From the IMG/VR virus record IMGVR_UViG_3300047553_000032, positions 1-40,562 of that record: 40,562 nucleotides of DNA. One strand, written 5' to 3'. Position numbers and translations under genes: made by a program. The stretch comes from a virus. Below the pieces are notes generated by a model. It was not told the DNA's origin, searched no databases, and saw only the letters and a program-made list of their open reading frames with translations. Shown here piece by piece: positions 24,910-31,850 of the stretch (its first letter is position 1; the number at the start of each line of letters is the position of its first letter).

Positions 24910-26679
24910 CTATCTACGACGAATTGTACGAACGCTTGCCGACGGTGTTCCACCGCCAGAAATTCCTGACAACAAACTCATGACATCAGGCGGAGCCTGC
25001 TCTGGAGCCATTGGGGAAGCGCCTCCTGCTGGAACGCCTTCAGGAGCAGGGGACGGTTGCTCAACCGATTGTGGAGCCCCAGCAGGAGGAACTTGTTGCT
25101 GCTGTGGGGCGAAGATGTCACCAATGACGTCTTCTAGTGCCTGTCCCTTTTGGCGTGCCTTAATCACAGCGGCAATTTGACGCACTACTTCAGAAGCGTC
25201 CTGGCCTTGCATTGCCATCTGTGGTATCGCTTGAGAGAGTGCAGTAATAGAACCAAGAAGAGAATCTCTCATCTTCTCGATTTCAATCTTTTCTAGTTCT
25301 TGGGTTACGTTAACTGTGAATGGAAGTTCACGCATTGCCATATCCTTAGAAATAAGCCCACCGCCAAGAGCTTGTAACATAAAGATAAGTCCCTGTGCTG
25401 GGTTAAGACCAGCCAACATGCCGTAACGGACATCAGCAGAGTAGTCACCCTTGATATCCTTTGAAGGCTTGTATGTAATTTCATATGGACTTCCAGAATC
25501 TACACCACGAATGGTCTTTTCTTCTGGGTAAATAAGTTCATCAACTTCAAAGCAGAGGCTAATTACATCACGGAGTGCTGCAGCAAAGATTGCCTGTGCT
25601 GATTTAACCTGTGTATCGAAGGCTCCCATAAGAGCCTGCACACCTTGGCCTGTAACAACAGACGCGTTGACGTTACCAGTGCGTCCCTCAGGGTAACGAG
25701 TGCCAACGCGAAGTTCTTGGTTGAGCAATGTCTGCTCAGTGAATGCGCCTTGTGGTAGGTTTAAGTCTACACGGCGTACGCCTGCTGGGTTGTTTGTGCG
25801 GATAACCGCATCTCCACCAAGCTGCAACTCCTGAACGTCTCCAGGTAGTACGATTGGAGCCTGCACAGATTTCTCTGCGGCTTCCATAGCAAGCAACGCG
25901 AAGCGGTTGCGGAGGAGCTGAATACCAAGTACATCATCAAATTGTCCACGAAGTTCACCATCGATAGATGGCTTACGTGCAACAACAACCATCATCTTGC
26001 CCAGTGGGTTCTTTGCTTGTGAAAGAACTAGGTTATCCTTTGCAGGAATGTAGATGATTGACTGGTCTTTGTCGTAATAACGAATCAGTTCAACCTGAGC
26101 GTTTAGGTCCTGCTTGTAACCCATAGGTCCGAGGAGGATTGAATCATACTCAGGGAATGTAGAGCAGAGCTCTCCCAGTGTCATGGTGTATCGCTTTGCG
26201 AAAGCTACGCAACGTCCATAGCGGTCAAATTCAGGGTAAGCACCGATTGGGTTTTCTATGCGGATACGTGGTAGTTTCGATTCCTCGTCCAATTCAATCA
26301 TGAATGGGAGGAAACCGTATGTGATATACCAGTCAGCACCTGAGTACATCTGTACTGATAGGTCTGAGTTCTGGAAGTAGTTAGCTGCGATACGTGTACG
26401 CTTGTCAGCAAACTGACGTGCTCTATCAGATGTCTGATTAGCAGCAGAGCAGTTAACCGCTGGAAGCGGAGCCATAACTTCAGATAAGTCGCGTGCGACG
26501 ATATCAACAAAGTTTGCGACTACGTTTGTATCTACGCCCTCTGGAAAGAAGTCAGGATATACCTCAGAGATATTACCTTTGCGTACAGCAAGAACATCAA
26601 GGTTACGCTGGTCACGCTCATGGTTGCGATAACGCAGCGACTGAACGCGTGCTGCAACCTGTTCCATATTTAATGTCAT
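24910..26679 (-). CDS. Portal protein
   Basis: A 589-residue protein beginning MTLNMEQVAARVQSLRYRNH. Recognisable portal features are VDTNVVANFVDIVARDLSEV, the clip/stem-like helical region, FRYGRC-type aromatic-basic turns and a Gln/Pro-rich C-terminus (FAPQQQQVPPAGAP and SPMAPEQAPPDVM). It starts in an ATGA overlap with a small basic protein and follows the terminase. Size and order are typical. It forms the dodecameric DNA channel of the head. Confidence 0.85.
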   Translation of the reverse strand: MTLNMEQVAARVQSLRYRNHERDQRNLDVLAVRKGNISEVYPDFFPEGVDTNVVANFVDIVARDLSEVMAPLPAVNCSAANQTSDRARQFADKRTRIAANYFQNSDLSVQMYSGADWYITYGFLPFMIELDEESKLPRIRIENPIGAYPEFDRYGRCVAFAKRYTMTLGELCSTFPEYDSILLGPMGYKQDLNAQVELIRYYDKDQSIIYIPAKDNLVLSQAKNPLGKMMVVVARKPSIDGELRGQFDDVLGIQLLRNRFALLAMEAAEKSVQAPIVLPGDVQELQLGGDAVIRTNNPAGVRRVDLNLPQGAFTEQTLLNQELRVGTRYPEGRTGNVNASVVTGQGVQALMGAFDTQVKSAQAIFAAALRDVISLCFEVDELIYPEEKTIRGVDSGSPYEITYKPSKDIKGDYSADVRYGMLAGLNPAQGLIFMLQALGGGLISKDMAMRELPFTVNVTQELEKIEIEKMRDSLLGSITALSQAIPQMAMQGQDASEVVRQIAAVIKARQKGQALEDVIGDIFAPQQQQVPPAGAPQSVEQPSPAPEGVPAGGASPMAPEQAPPDVMSLLSGISGGGTPSASVRTIRRR

Positions 26680-26930
26680 CGTGTGTTACGTCCTTGGTTT
26701 CTAATGCGTGCAATCTCGTTTGCTTTTTCTTTTGCCATACGGCGAGCAAACTCTTCAGCTGTAGCTTTCTTTGCACCCATTGCTGCACGGGCTTCGGCAA
26801 TTGAATTCTTAGCTGATGGTGATAGCTCTCGGTATACTGGTTGGACATTCTGGCCGCCAGAGCCACCAATGCCGCCTGAGCTGCGAGGTGCGCCTCCGCC
26901 AGGCTGAGATAGGTTGCTGTCTTTTGGCAT
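26676..26930 (-). CDS. 84-residue basic protein between terminase and portal
   Basis: The protein has a Gly/Ser-rich disordered start (MPKDSNLSQPGGGAPRSSGG) and a basic helical end with AEARAAMGAKKATAEEFARR and KEKANEIARIRNQ. It is separated from the terminase stop by 8 bases, with AAGGATAACG as a ribosome site, and overlaps the portal start. I recognise no family. It could be a terminase or portal cofactor. Confidence 0.7.
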   Translation of the reverse strand: MPKDSNLSQPGGGAPRSSGGIGGSGGQNVQPVYRELSPSAKNSIAEARAAMGAKKATAEEFARRMAKEKANEIARIRNQGRNTR

Positions 26931-26938
26931 CGTTATCC

Positions 26939-28819
26939 TTATCCGTAAGTGTTAGACCATTGCTCTGCAAAGGCCTCATCTAAATTGATTGAACCGCGGC
27001 TATACATTTGAGCTCTTGTAGCCCAGCGGTTTGATTGATACTGACCAACTCTTGATGTGTTCTGCATCAACTCGCGTATGCGAATGATTGCAAACCACAG
27101 AGCCATTACTGTATCTGTAGGGTTCTTGGTGTCAGGCTTCCAAGTGATAAGCTGCTGTACGAGAGTCTTAATTCCCTCAGAGCCTTCGTTGCTTGGAATT
27201 TCTATGATGTTGTTATCTTGGAAACGCCCGTCACGGGTATTGCCAAATAGCATAGCCATAGATGCTACACCAAAAGAGGTGTCCCACTTATTCTTACCAG
27301 TGAAGTGTGAGTTCAACTGGCAGCCATATGAGGCTAGAAAGTTTCTTAAGTTCTCATCCAGGGCGTAAGCCTTCTGGTGAGCGTTGATTTCGATACGCAG
27401 TTCCTGAGGCTTGTACTTCTCAACCCAGTCCTCAATAAGATGTTGAATCTTATCTGGTGTAGGTTCAGTCATATTGACGCAGTCAAGAATATAAATCTTG
27501 CCGTCTGACTTGTTGTAAGTAGCTACAACTGCACCAGTTGCTCCCTGCATAGCAGGGTCAAGTCCCATTACTGTGTAACAAGAATCAGTTGAGCGTGGGT
27601 GTCCAGGTGTACCAGCCTTTAACGGACCACGCTTTCGCATGCCGTTGATGCTTCCTGCGATGCAGGTTGGTGAGAAGATTGAATCTTCTGTGACATCTTC
27701 CTGCTGATAAACCATCGCCCATACTGCGGGAGAGACCTGAGAGCGACGCTTAAAGAGCGAGGGTCCATCCCACTTGGGGAAGTTCCCATTGGGTAGTGGG
27801 TCATCTTTTGCGTTTTCCTGTTGGTCAGACTCGGGCCAGAGTGTTTTCCACTTCTCTGGGTTCTCATCAAATTCTAGTACGGCTGGCATTGCGCAGTATG
27901 TAAAGGGCGCTACGCCACCGCTCCACTGTCCTGGGTCACGGAGCATCTTATAGAGGTCCACGGGCGCGACACGGGTTCCTACGATAATTAGTTTTCCGTG
28001 CCGACCCAGGCGTGTGATAACTTCCTTTTGGAGCCACTCAAGTTGTTTTTCCCACTCATGGGCGTTAGCTCCCATCACGGCGTCATCAACGATAATCAAG
28101 TCAGCGCGAGCACCGTAAATCTGAGAGCCCATACCAAGGGCCTGTACAGTAGGGTCTTTCTCGCCTGAGTCACGTCCCGTACCTAGGTAAATCATATCAG
28201 CAGACCATTGTGTTGCATCGGCCTTGTATCCGCCGTTAGGACCGAAGGCCGTCTGCAACTTAATATATGCTGGATGTGAAAGTCTTGTCTTAATCGCCCC
28301 AAGGAACTTGCGGGCCATACCTTGCGTCTTAGAGACGATGATGACTCGCATGTTGGGGTTAGTCACGATTTTGTAGGTGACATAGTTTGTGGTGATGGTA
28401 GTCGACTTGGCGTGCTCAGGTGGCACGTTAATCAGTACTCTGTCAGGCTCGCCTGGCTCGTAGGTCATACCAGCTGGTTGCCAGCGTGGGGGAAGACCTT
28501 CCATCATGTCCAGCCAGTTGAGCTGGTGGGGAAAGAGCTTGCTATCTAGAAACTGCTCGCAGAAGGAGACGAAGTCGATATCCTTCAAGTCGGCTAAGTC
28601 AGTCTTGACGCCTTTACCCTCTAGGCGGGCCTTGTCGGCTCGCTCCTTGAAGTCGGCATCTGAGGCGCACCATTGACGGAAAGTCACGTCGTTGCGGCCC
28701 ACAGTGCCCATAGCGGTGATTACAGTCGCACCCTGGGCTAGCGCCATCAGGACTCGCTCCTGGGCCTCGCCCTTAGGGATGTCTTGCTTCCCTGGCTTTC
28801 TACCCATCGGTTGTCCCAT
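26939..28819 (-). CDS. Terminase large subunit with N-terminal HTH-like region
   Basis: The 626-residue packaging motor. Residues 15-70 (ERVLMALAQGATVITAMGTV then TFRQWCASDADFKERADK) look like the helix-turn-helix of a small terminase subunit. The ATPase has a deviant Walker A (VPPEHAKSTT, about 132-141) and Walker B LIIVDD (241-246). The nuclease starts at MGLDPAMQGATGA (Asp421). No separate small terminase was found nearby. The first ATG has no clear Shine-Dalgarno site; the second, at residue 5, is also possible. It is the first gene of the late operon, next to the control region. Confidence 0.9.
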   Translation of the reverse strand: MGQPMGRKPGKQDIPKGEAQERVLMALAQGATVITAMGTVGRNDVTFRQWCASDADFKERADKARLEGKGVKTDLADLKDIDFVSFCEQFLDSKLFPHQLNWLDMMEGLPPRWQPAGMTYEPGEPDRVLINVPPEHAKSTTITTNYVTYKIVTNPNMRVIIVSKTQGMARKFLGAIKTRLSHPAYIKLQTAFGPNGGYKADATQWSADMIYLGTGRDSGEKDPTVQALGMGSQIYGARADLIIVDDAVMGANAHEWEKQLEWLQKEVITRLGRHGKLIIVGTRVAPVDLYKMLRDPGQWSGGVAPFTYCAMPAVLEFDENPEKWKTLWPESDQQENAKDDPLPNGNFPKWDGPSLFKRRSQVSPAVWAMVYQQEDVTEDSIFSPTCIAGSINGMRKRGPLKAGTPGHPRSTDSCYTVMGLDPAMQGATGAVVATYNKSDGKIYILDCVNMTEPTPDKIQHLIEDWVEKYKPQELRIEINAHQKAYALDENLRNFLASYGCQLNSHFTGKNKWDTSFGVASMAMLFGNTRDGRFQDNNIIEIPSNEGSEGIKTLVQQLITWKPDTKNPTDTVMALWFAIIRIRELMQNTSRVGQYQSNRWATRAQMYSRGSINLDEAFAEQWSNTYG

Positions 28820-28829
28820 CTAAATTGAT

Positions 28830-28870
28830 GCCCAAGCAATTTGACCGAAGGTCAGGGATTGTTCTTGGGC
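28830..28870. repeat. Nested three-part hairpin near the terminase start
   Basis: GCCCAAG (28830-28836) pairs with CTTGGGC (28864-28870). Inside it CAAT (28837-28840) pairs with ATTG (28858-28861), and TGACC (28842-28846) pairs with GGTCA (28850-28854) around GAA. On the late strand it would form in the leader just before the terminase ATG and could regulate its translation or mark a packaging site. Confidence 0.6.
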
Positions 28871-28949
28871 TGTCCTATAATCGCTCTAATAACGGTCCCT
28901 GTATAGCGATATAACTCTCCCATTATATATATAATATATATAATATATA

Positions 28950-28980
28950 GGAGTCGCGGAGTCTTAAACGGAGCGACTCC
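28950..28980. repeat. 8-bp inverted repeat after an A/T run
   Basis: GGAGTCGC (28950-28957) pairs with GCGACTCC (28973-28980) over a 15-base loop. It is flanked on the left by a long alternating TATA tract. It may be a protein-binding or transcription stop site; no decisive sign. Confidence 0.5.
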
Positions 28981-29055
28981 GTATGTAATACTTTACATAT
29001 AAGATAACCTGTTCAAACAGCTAAAACGAACACATTCTGACTAAATATTTTTAAA

Positions 29056-29071
29056 AGCCCTGGTCAGGGCT
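29056..29071 (-). terminator. Terminator-like hairpin on the minus strand
   Basis: AGCCCT (29056-29061) pairs with AGGGCT (29066-29071) around GGTC. On the minus strand this is followed by TTTTAAAAAT. It could stop minus-strand leakage from the repeats toward the late operon, or be a short attenuator. Strength is modest. Confidence 0.45.
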
Positions 29072-29160
29072 ATATATTGCCCCCTAATATAATATAACAG
29101 AAAATTATTTTGGGATACTATAACAGCTCCTGCGACACAATTCACTACACCTCGGGTCAT

Positions 29161-29380
29161 AATTGTCGATAAATCGACATATAGACATGTAGATAATTCA
29201 GGGGTAAGTCTTAATTGTCGATAAATAGATTTATGGATATACCGACTATCTACCCCATGTCTTAAATGTCCGATTTGGGGGGCTTAGTATAATTTAATAT
29301 AGTTTGTTCCATGATGCCCGCTATGTACTATATGTGTGACTTGCGTCACTTATATGTATATGTCCAAGATGTCCGAATTG
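29161..29380. repeat. Degenerate direct repeats at about 52-bp spacing
   Basis: Two 28-base copies starting at 29161 and 29213 share the first 14 bases, AATTGTCGATAAAT, and 23 of 28 positions in all. A third variant, AAATGTCCGAT, starts at 29264 and a further ATGTCCGAAT at 29369. The G of TGTC falls at 29165, 29217, 29268 and 29371, that is about 52, 51 and 103 apart. The first copy contains the palindrome GTCGAT-AA-ATCGAC (29165-29178). Two tandem ATGTCC words lie at 29360 and 29369. Such arrays serve as replication iterons or regulator sites. Confidence 0.6.
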
Positions 29381-29430
29381 TGTGGGTTAGACGGGGGTAA
29401 ATACTCACAAGGTTCTCACAGGGTTTTCAC

Positions 29431-29459
29431 TTGACTTTCACAAAGTCATGGGGTAGTAT
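29431..29459 (+). promoter_or_regulatory. Early promoter P1
   Basis: TTGACT (29431-29436), a 17-base spacer, then TAGTAT (29454-29459). It is the first of a tandem set facing the early operon. A GATA-loop hairpin follows at 29490-29505. Confidence 0.65.
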
Positions 29460-29489
29460 GCGTAGCAACAAGTCAATAGAGATAGGTCT

Positions 29490-29505
29490 GCGGGGGATAC
29501 CCCGC
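29490..29505 (+). other. Leader hairpin behind P1
   Basis: GCGGGG (29490-29495) pairs with CCCCGC (29500-29505) around GATA. A second hairpin, CGCCC-GAAA-GGGTG, occupies 29510-29523. Both lie in the predicted early transcript before promoter P2. Confidence 0.6.
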
Positions 29506-29527
29506 GACACGCCCGAAAGGGTGAGAC

Positions 29528-29556
29528 TTGACAAGGTTGCGAGAGTGTGCTACACT
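29528..29556 (+). promoter_or_regulatory. Early promoter P2 with extended -10
   Basis: TTGACA (29528-29533), 17 bases, TACACT (29551-29556), with TGC just before the -10. The flanks GACTTGACAAG and GAGAGTGTGCTA-x-ACTA are repeated almost exactly in P3, so the two promoters look duplicated. Confidence 0.8.
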
Positions 29557-29567
29557 ACTCCCAACAA

Positions 29568-29583
29568 GCACCCGAAAGGGTGC
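29568..29583 (+). other. GAAA-loop hairpin at the predicted 5' end of the P2 transcript
   Basis: GCACCC (29568-29573) pairs with GGGTGC (29578-29583) around GAAA. The predicted start site is only about 5 bases upstream, so the hairpin would cap the RNA 5' end. Confidence 0.6.
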
Positions 29584-29613
29584 AACCACTAGGTAGGGTT
29601 GGTACTCCTAGAC

Positions 29614-29643
29614 TTGACAAGTGAATAGAGAGTGTGCTAGACT
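29614..29643 (+). promoter_or_regulatory. Early promoter P3 with extended -10
   Basis: TTGACA (29614-29619), 18 bases, TAGACT (29638-29643), with TGC before the -10. It is a near copy of P2. Confidence 0.75.
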
Positions 29644-29699
29644 AGTTACCTAGAAGAAGCGGGTCGCCCGTGGGTATCACTACCGCGCTCTCTTGAAAC

Positions 29700-29729
29700 T
29701 TGACAACCGCGTGGCTACTATGGTAGCAT
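29700..29729 (+). promoter_or_regulatory. Early promoter P4
   Basis: TTGACA (29700-29705), 18 bases, TAGCAT (29724-29729). It is closest to the first early gene. The predicted leader carries GTTGGG-AGATA-CCCAAC (29757-29773), then the ribosome site of the 29789 gene. Confidence 0.65.
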
Positions 29730-29788
29730 TAGGCTCACGACCTAACCACGCACTAGGTTGGGAGATACCCAACTGAAAGGATACGACC

Positions 29789-30061
29789 ATGCCAAACCCT
29801 TACGGGGGAAGCGGTAGTATCGTGATGACACCTACACGCCCATTGGTGACTAGCCGTAGGCTAGGCTCTAGCGGGTGGAGATTACACGACACGCCAAACG
29901 GACGCGCCTACAAGCGCACCCGCAACGGCAAGGTGTCGAGCAACCGCAAGGTGACACGCGAGCTTCCAATTCTCGACGACGAAACCGCACTAGCACTAGT
30001 GGCGAAACTGGCAACCGCCGACACCGCGCCCTCACTTAACCTTAACATACACGATAAGTAG
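29789..30061 (+). CDS. First early gene, 90-residue basic protein
   Basis: Starts MPNPYGGSGSIVMTPTRPLV after a ribosome site GAAAGGATACGACC. The middle is Arg/Lys-rich (HDTPNGRAYKRTRNGKVSSN then KVTRELPIL), and the end is a hydrophobic/acidic helix (DDETALALVAKLATAD). No named family is recognised. Its place behind four tandem promoters implies strong immediate-early expression, so a host-takeover or regulatory role is possible. Confidence 0.75.
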   Translation: MPNPYGGSGSIVMTPTRPLVTSRRLGSSGWRLHDTPNGRAYKRTRNGKVSSNRKVTRELPILDDETALALVAKLATADTAPSLNLNIHDK

Positions 30062-30117
30062 TATGTAGTCGCGCCTAGCAATAGGCTACGCTGGCTCACG
30101 ACCAAGCGCGACACGAC

Positions 30118-30146
30118 TTGACACCTAGTCAAGCCTATGCTATACT
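30118..30146 (+). promoter_or_regulatory. Early promoter P5, near-consensus
   Basis: TTGACA (30118-30123), 17 bases, TATACT (30141-30146), with ATGC before the -10. It lies between the 90-residue gene and the 51-residue gene. A GCAA-loop hairpin GCCTA/TAGGC (30073-30086) lies just upstream. Confidence 0.85.
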
Positions 30147-30174
30147 ATGGCATAACAACGGAAGGTGATGACAC

Positions 30175-30330
30175 ATGACGGCAACGCAACGCCTTATGGC
30201 GGAAGTGCGGGCTAGCGAGTGGCTCAACGCTAGGGAAAGTGCTAAGGCACTATTCCAAGCCAACCTACTCGCAACCCCATGGCAACCCGCTACCAAGCGG
30301 ACACGACTAGACGGGTTACAAGCGAGATGA
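30175..30330 (+). CDS. 51-residue early protein
   Basis: The frame from ATG at 30175 to TGA at 30328-30330 encodes a protein starting MTATQRLMAEVRASEWLNAR and ending KRTRLDGLQAR. A ribosome site GGAAGGTGAT precedes it, and promoter P5 lies 29 bases upstream. The protein is helical and basic. The stop overlaps the next ATG as ATGA. No family is recognised. Confidence 0.65.
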   Translation: MTATQRLMAEVRASEWLNARESAKALFQANLLATPWQPATKRTRLDGLQAR

Positions 30331-30476
30331 CCAACTTGGATATGCTCGCTGTAATCATAGCCCTAACCGCCTCAATGACCCTAGTTATTACTACGGCTAT
30401 CGCTAACGCGAAACTGACTCGACGAATCGAGTACCTTAAACTGCAACTGCGCAAGCATGGACAGTTTGACAACTAA
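30327..30476 (+). CDS. 49-residue single-pass membrane protein
   Basis: From the ATG at 30327, coupled to the previous stop, the protein reads MTNLDMLAVIIALTASMTLV with a hydrophobic helix at about residues 5-26 and a basic amphipathic tail (RRIEYLKLQLRKHGQFDN). The frame is open further upstream, but the coupled ATG is the better start. It could be a small inner-membrane protein of the superinfection-exclusion type; this is a guess. Confidence 0.65.
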   Translation: MTNLDMLAVIIALTASMTLVITTAIANAKLTRRIEYLKLQLRKHGQFDN

Positions 30477-30494
30477 ATAAGATTATGCTATACT
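30466..30494 (+). promoter_or_regulatory. Promoter P6 for the amidoligase operon
   Basis: TTGACA (30466-30471), 17 bases, TATACT (30489-30494), with ATGC before the -10. It overlaps the end of the membrane-protein gene and lies 34 bases before the amidoligase start. It is one of the two best promoter matches in the window. Confidence 0.85.
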
Positions 30495-30528
30495 ACACCT
30501 ACAACATACAGGAAGGGGGTGAGTAGAT

Positions 30529-31842
30529 ATGGAAGATAAGATTGACCCTATCGTATGCACACTATGTGACCAAACGATAGACGAGGGTGATGAGCGACGA
30601 TTCAACGACGGCTCTATTGCTTGCGAGAATTGCACAGTATGGTGCGAGGAGTGCGAAGCACTAGTCAGCGTTGATGAGTCCGTCAGCGACGGCAGTAACT
30701 ACTTCTGCGATTCTTGCGGTAAGTATTGTGAGCGTTGCAATAACGCCTTCTCGGGTGACGATTACTTCGTCAGTTCCGAGTCATGGTGCGAGTATTGCTA
30801 CGAGAACTACAGTTTCTACTGCGAGCCATGTGGCGAGAGTTACAGCGACCGCGACGATTACCATAGTGTCGAGGGTGATACATGGTGCGACGATTGCACT
30901 AGCCGTAACGCTTGGTACTGCGAAGATTGTGACCAGTATAATCGTGACGGCAACGAGTGCGATTGTGGTAGTGACGGCAACACAGTTGCTGGTCGCAACT
31001 GCAACTGTCGTCGTACTATCCATGAGTATTCATGCAAGCCACCACTAGTATTCCATGGTGACTCTAAGCGCGGTGTCTATATGGGCTTCGAGTTAGAGAC
31101 ACAGATTCGTGGCGGTAGCCTCGACGAGGCTGCACAATTCACCAGCACAGCACTAGCAACCGATAGCGTAGGTATCATCAAGCATGATGCTAGCATTGGT
31201 CGTGACGGCTATGACGGCTTCGAGATTGTGACACAACCACATACTCACTTGCAATATCGTGAGCATAGTGCTACACTATGGGATACTATCAACATACTAC
31301 GCAACAAGTACGGCGCAAGGTCATGGGATACCAAGTCCTGTGGTCTACATATCCATGTCTCTCGCGCTGGCTTCTCAAGTGGTGCGCACATGCACCGCTT
31401 CATATCGTTCGTCTATTCCAACGCACCTCACATGATGAGGTTCGCTGGTCGCAAGACGGACTACGCTAGGTTCAATGATGTCTATACCTTCAACGAGTAT
31501 GACCAACCAGTTCGCTCGTTCAAGCACAAGGTAACTAGCCCACGCCGTAGCAATACGGAGAGATATTCTGCGGTCAATACGCAGAACATGGACACGCTAG
31601 AACTGCGGTTCTTTCGTGGCACTATGAACACCAGCACGATTCTATCAGCACTAGACCTAGTGCAAGCCATGGTAGAATACACTAGAGACCTACGACTTGA
31701 CGAGGTCAAGTTAGGTGCGCTAGACTGGACATGGTTCGTTGATTATGTACGAGATAACAACGGACTATATCCCGACCTATACTCTCGACTAGATAAACTA
31801 GCGAGTGTAAGTATAACCAACCCAACACTAGAGAACGCATGA
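30529..31842 (+). CDS. Amidoligase-family ATP-dependent ligase with N-terminal zinc array
   Basis: A 437-residue protein of two parts. Residues 1-160 carry repeated Cys pairs (CTLCDQ, CEECE, CDSCGKYCERC, CEYC, CEPCGE, CDDC, CEDCDQ), indicating several treble-clef zinc sites. Residues 180-430 match the Amidoligase_2 (glutamine synthetase-like) family: GVYMGFELET (metal/ATP-binding Glu), HDASIGRDGYDGFEIVTQP, SCGLHIHVSR and TLELRFFRGTMN. Such enzymes are predicted to join an amine to a carboxylate using ATP. A strong ribosome site (GGAAGGGGGTGAG) precedes the ATG. The next gene, a glutamine amidotransferase, follows by 8 bases and may supply ammonia. The substrate is unknown; peptidoglycan or a peptide tag are the main guesses. 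Confidence 0.85.
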   Translation: MEDKIDPIVCTLCDQTIDEGDERRFNDGSIACENCTVWCEECEALVSVDESVSDGSNYFCDSCGKYCERCNNAFSGDDYFVSSESWCEYCYENYSFYCEPCGESYSDRDDYHSVEGDTWCDDCTSRNAWYCEDCDQYNRDGNECDCGSDGNTVAGRNCNCRRTIHEYSCKPPLVFHGDSKRGVYMGFELETQIRGGSLDEAAQFTSTALATDSVGIIKHDASIGRDGYDGFEIVTQPHTHLQYREHSATLWDTINILRNKYGARSWDTKSCGLHIHVSRAGFSSGAHMHRFISFVYSNAPHMMRFAGRKTDYARFNDVYTFNEYDQPVRSFKHKVTSPRRSNTERYSAVNTQNMDTLELRFFRGTMNTSTILSALDLVQAMVEYTRDLRLDEVKLGALDWTWFVDYVRDNNGLYPDLYSRLDKLASVSITNPTLENA

Positions 31843-31850
31843 GGTGATGT

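Larger units (their letters stand above)
28820..29788. other. AT-rich control region between divergent late and early operons
   Basis: This stretch of 969 bases holds no convincing protein gene. It contains nested hairpins near the terminase start, alternating A/T runs (28923-28949), a minus-strand terminator-like hairpin, spaced TGTC(C)GA repeats, small inverted repeats (GTGAC-ttgc-GTCAC at 29336-29349) and four sigma-70-like promoters reading into the early genes. Late transcription must also start here, but I could not find a convincing TTGACA/TATAAT pair for the terminase strand. Confidence 0.75.

Noticed and set aside
28922-28950. Late promoter with ATTATA as reversed -10
   Set aside because: No matching -35 is found 16-18 bases away, and the alternating A/T tract gives chance matches.
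28820-29788. tRNA gene in the intergenic region
   Set aside because: No cloverleaf with a T-arm GTTCGA-like loop and acceptor stem was found; the hairpins present are simple stems.
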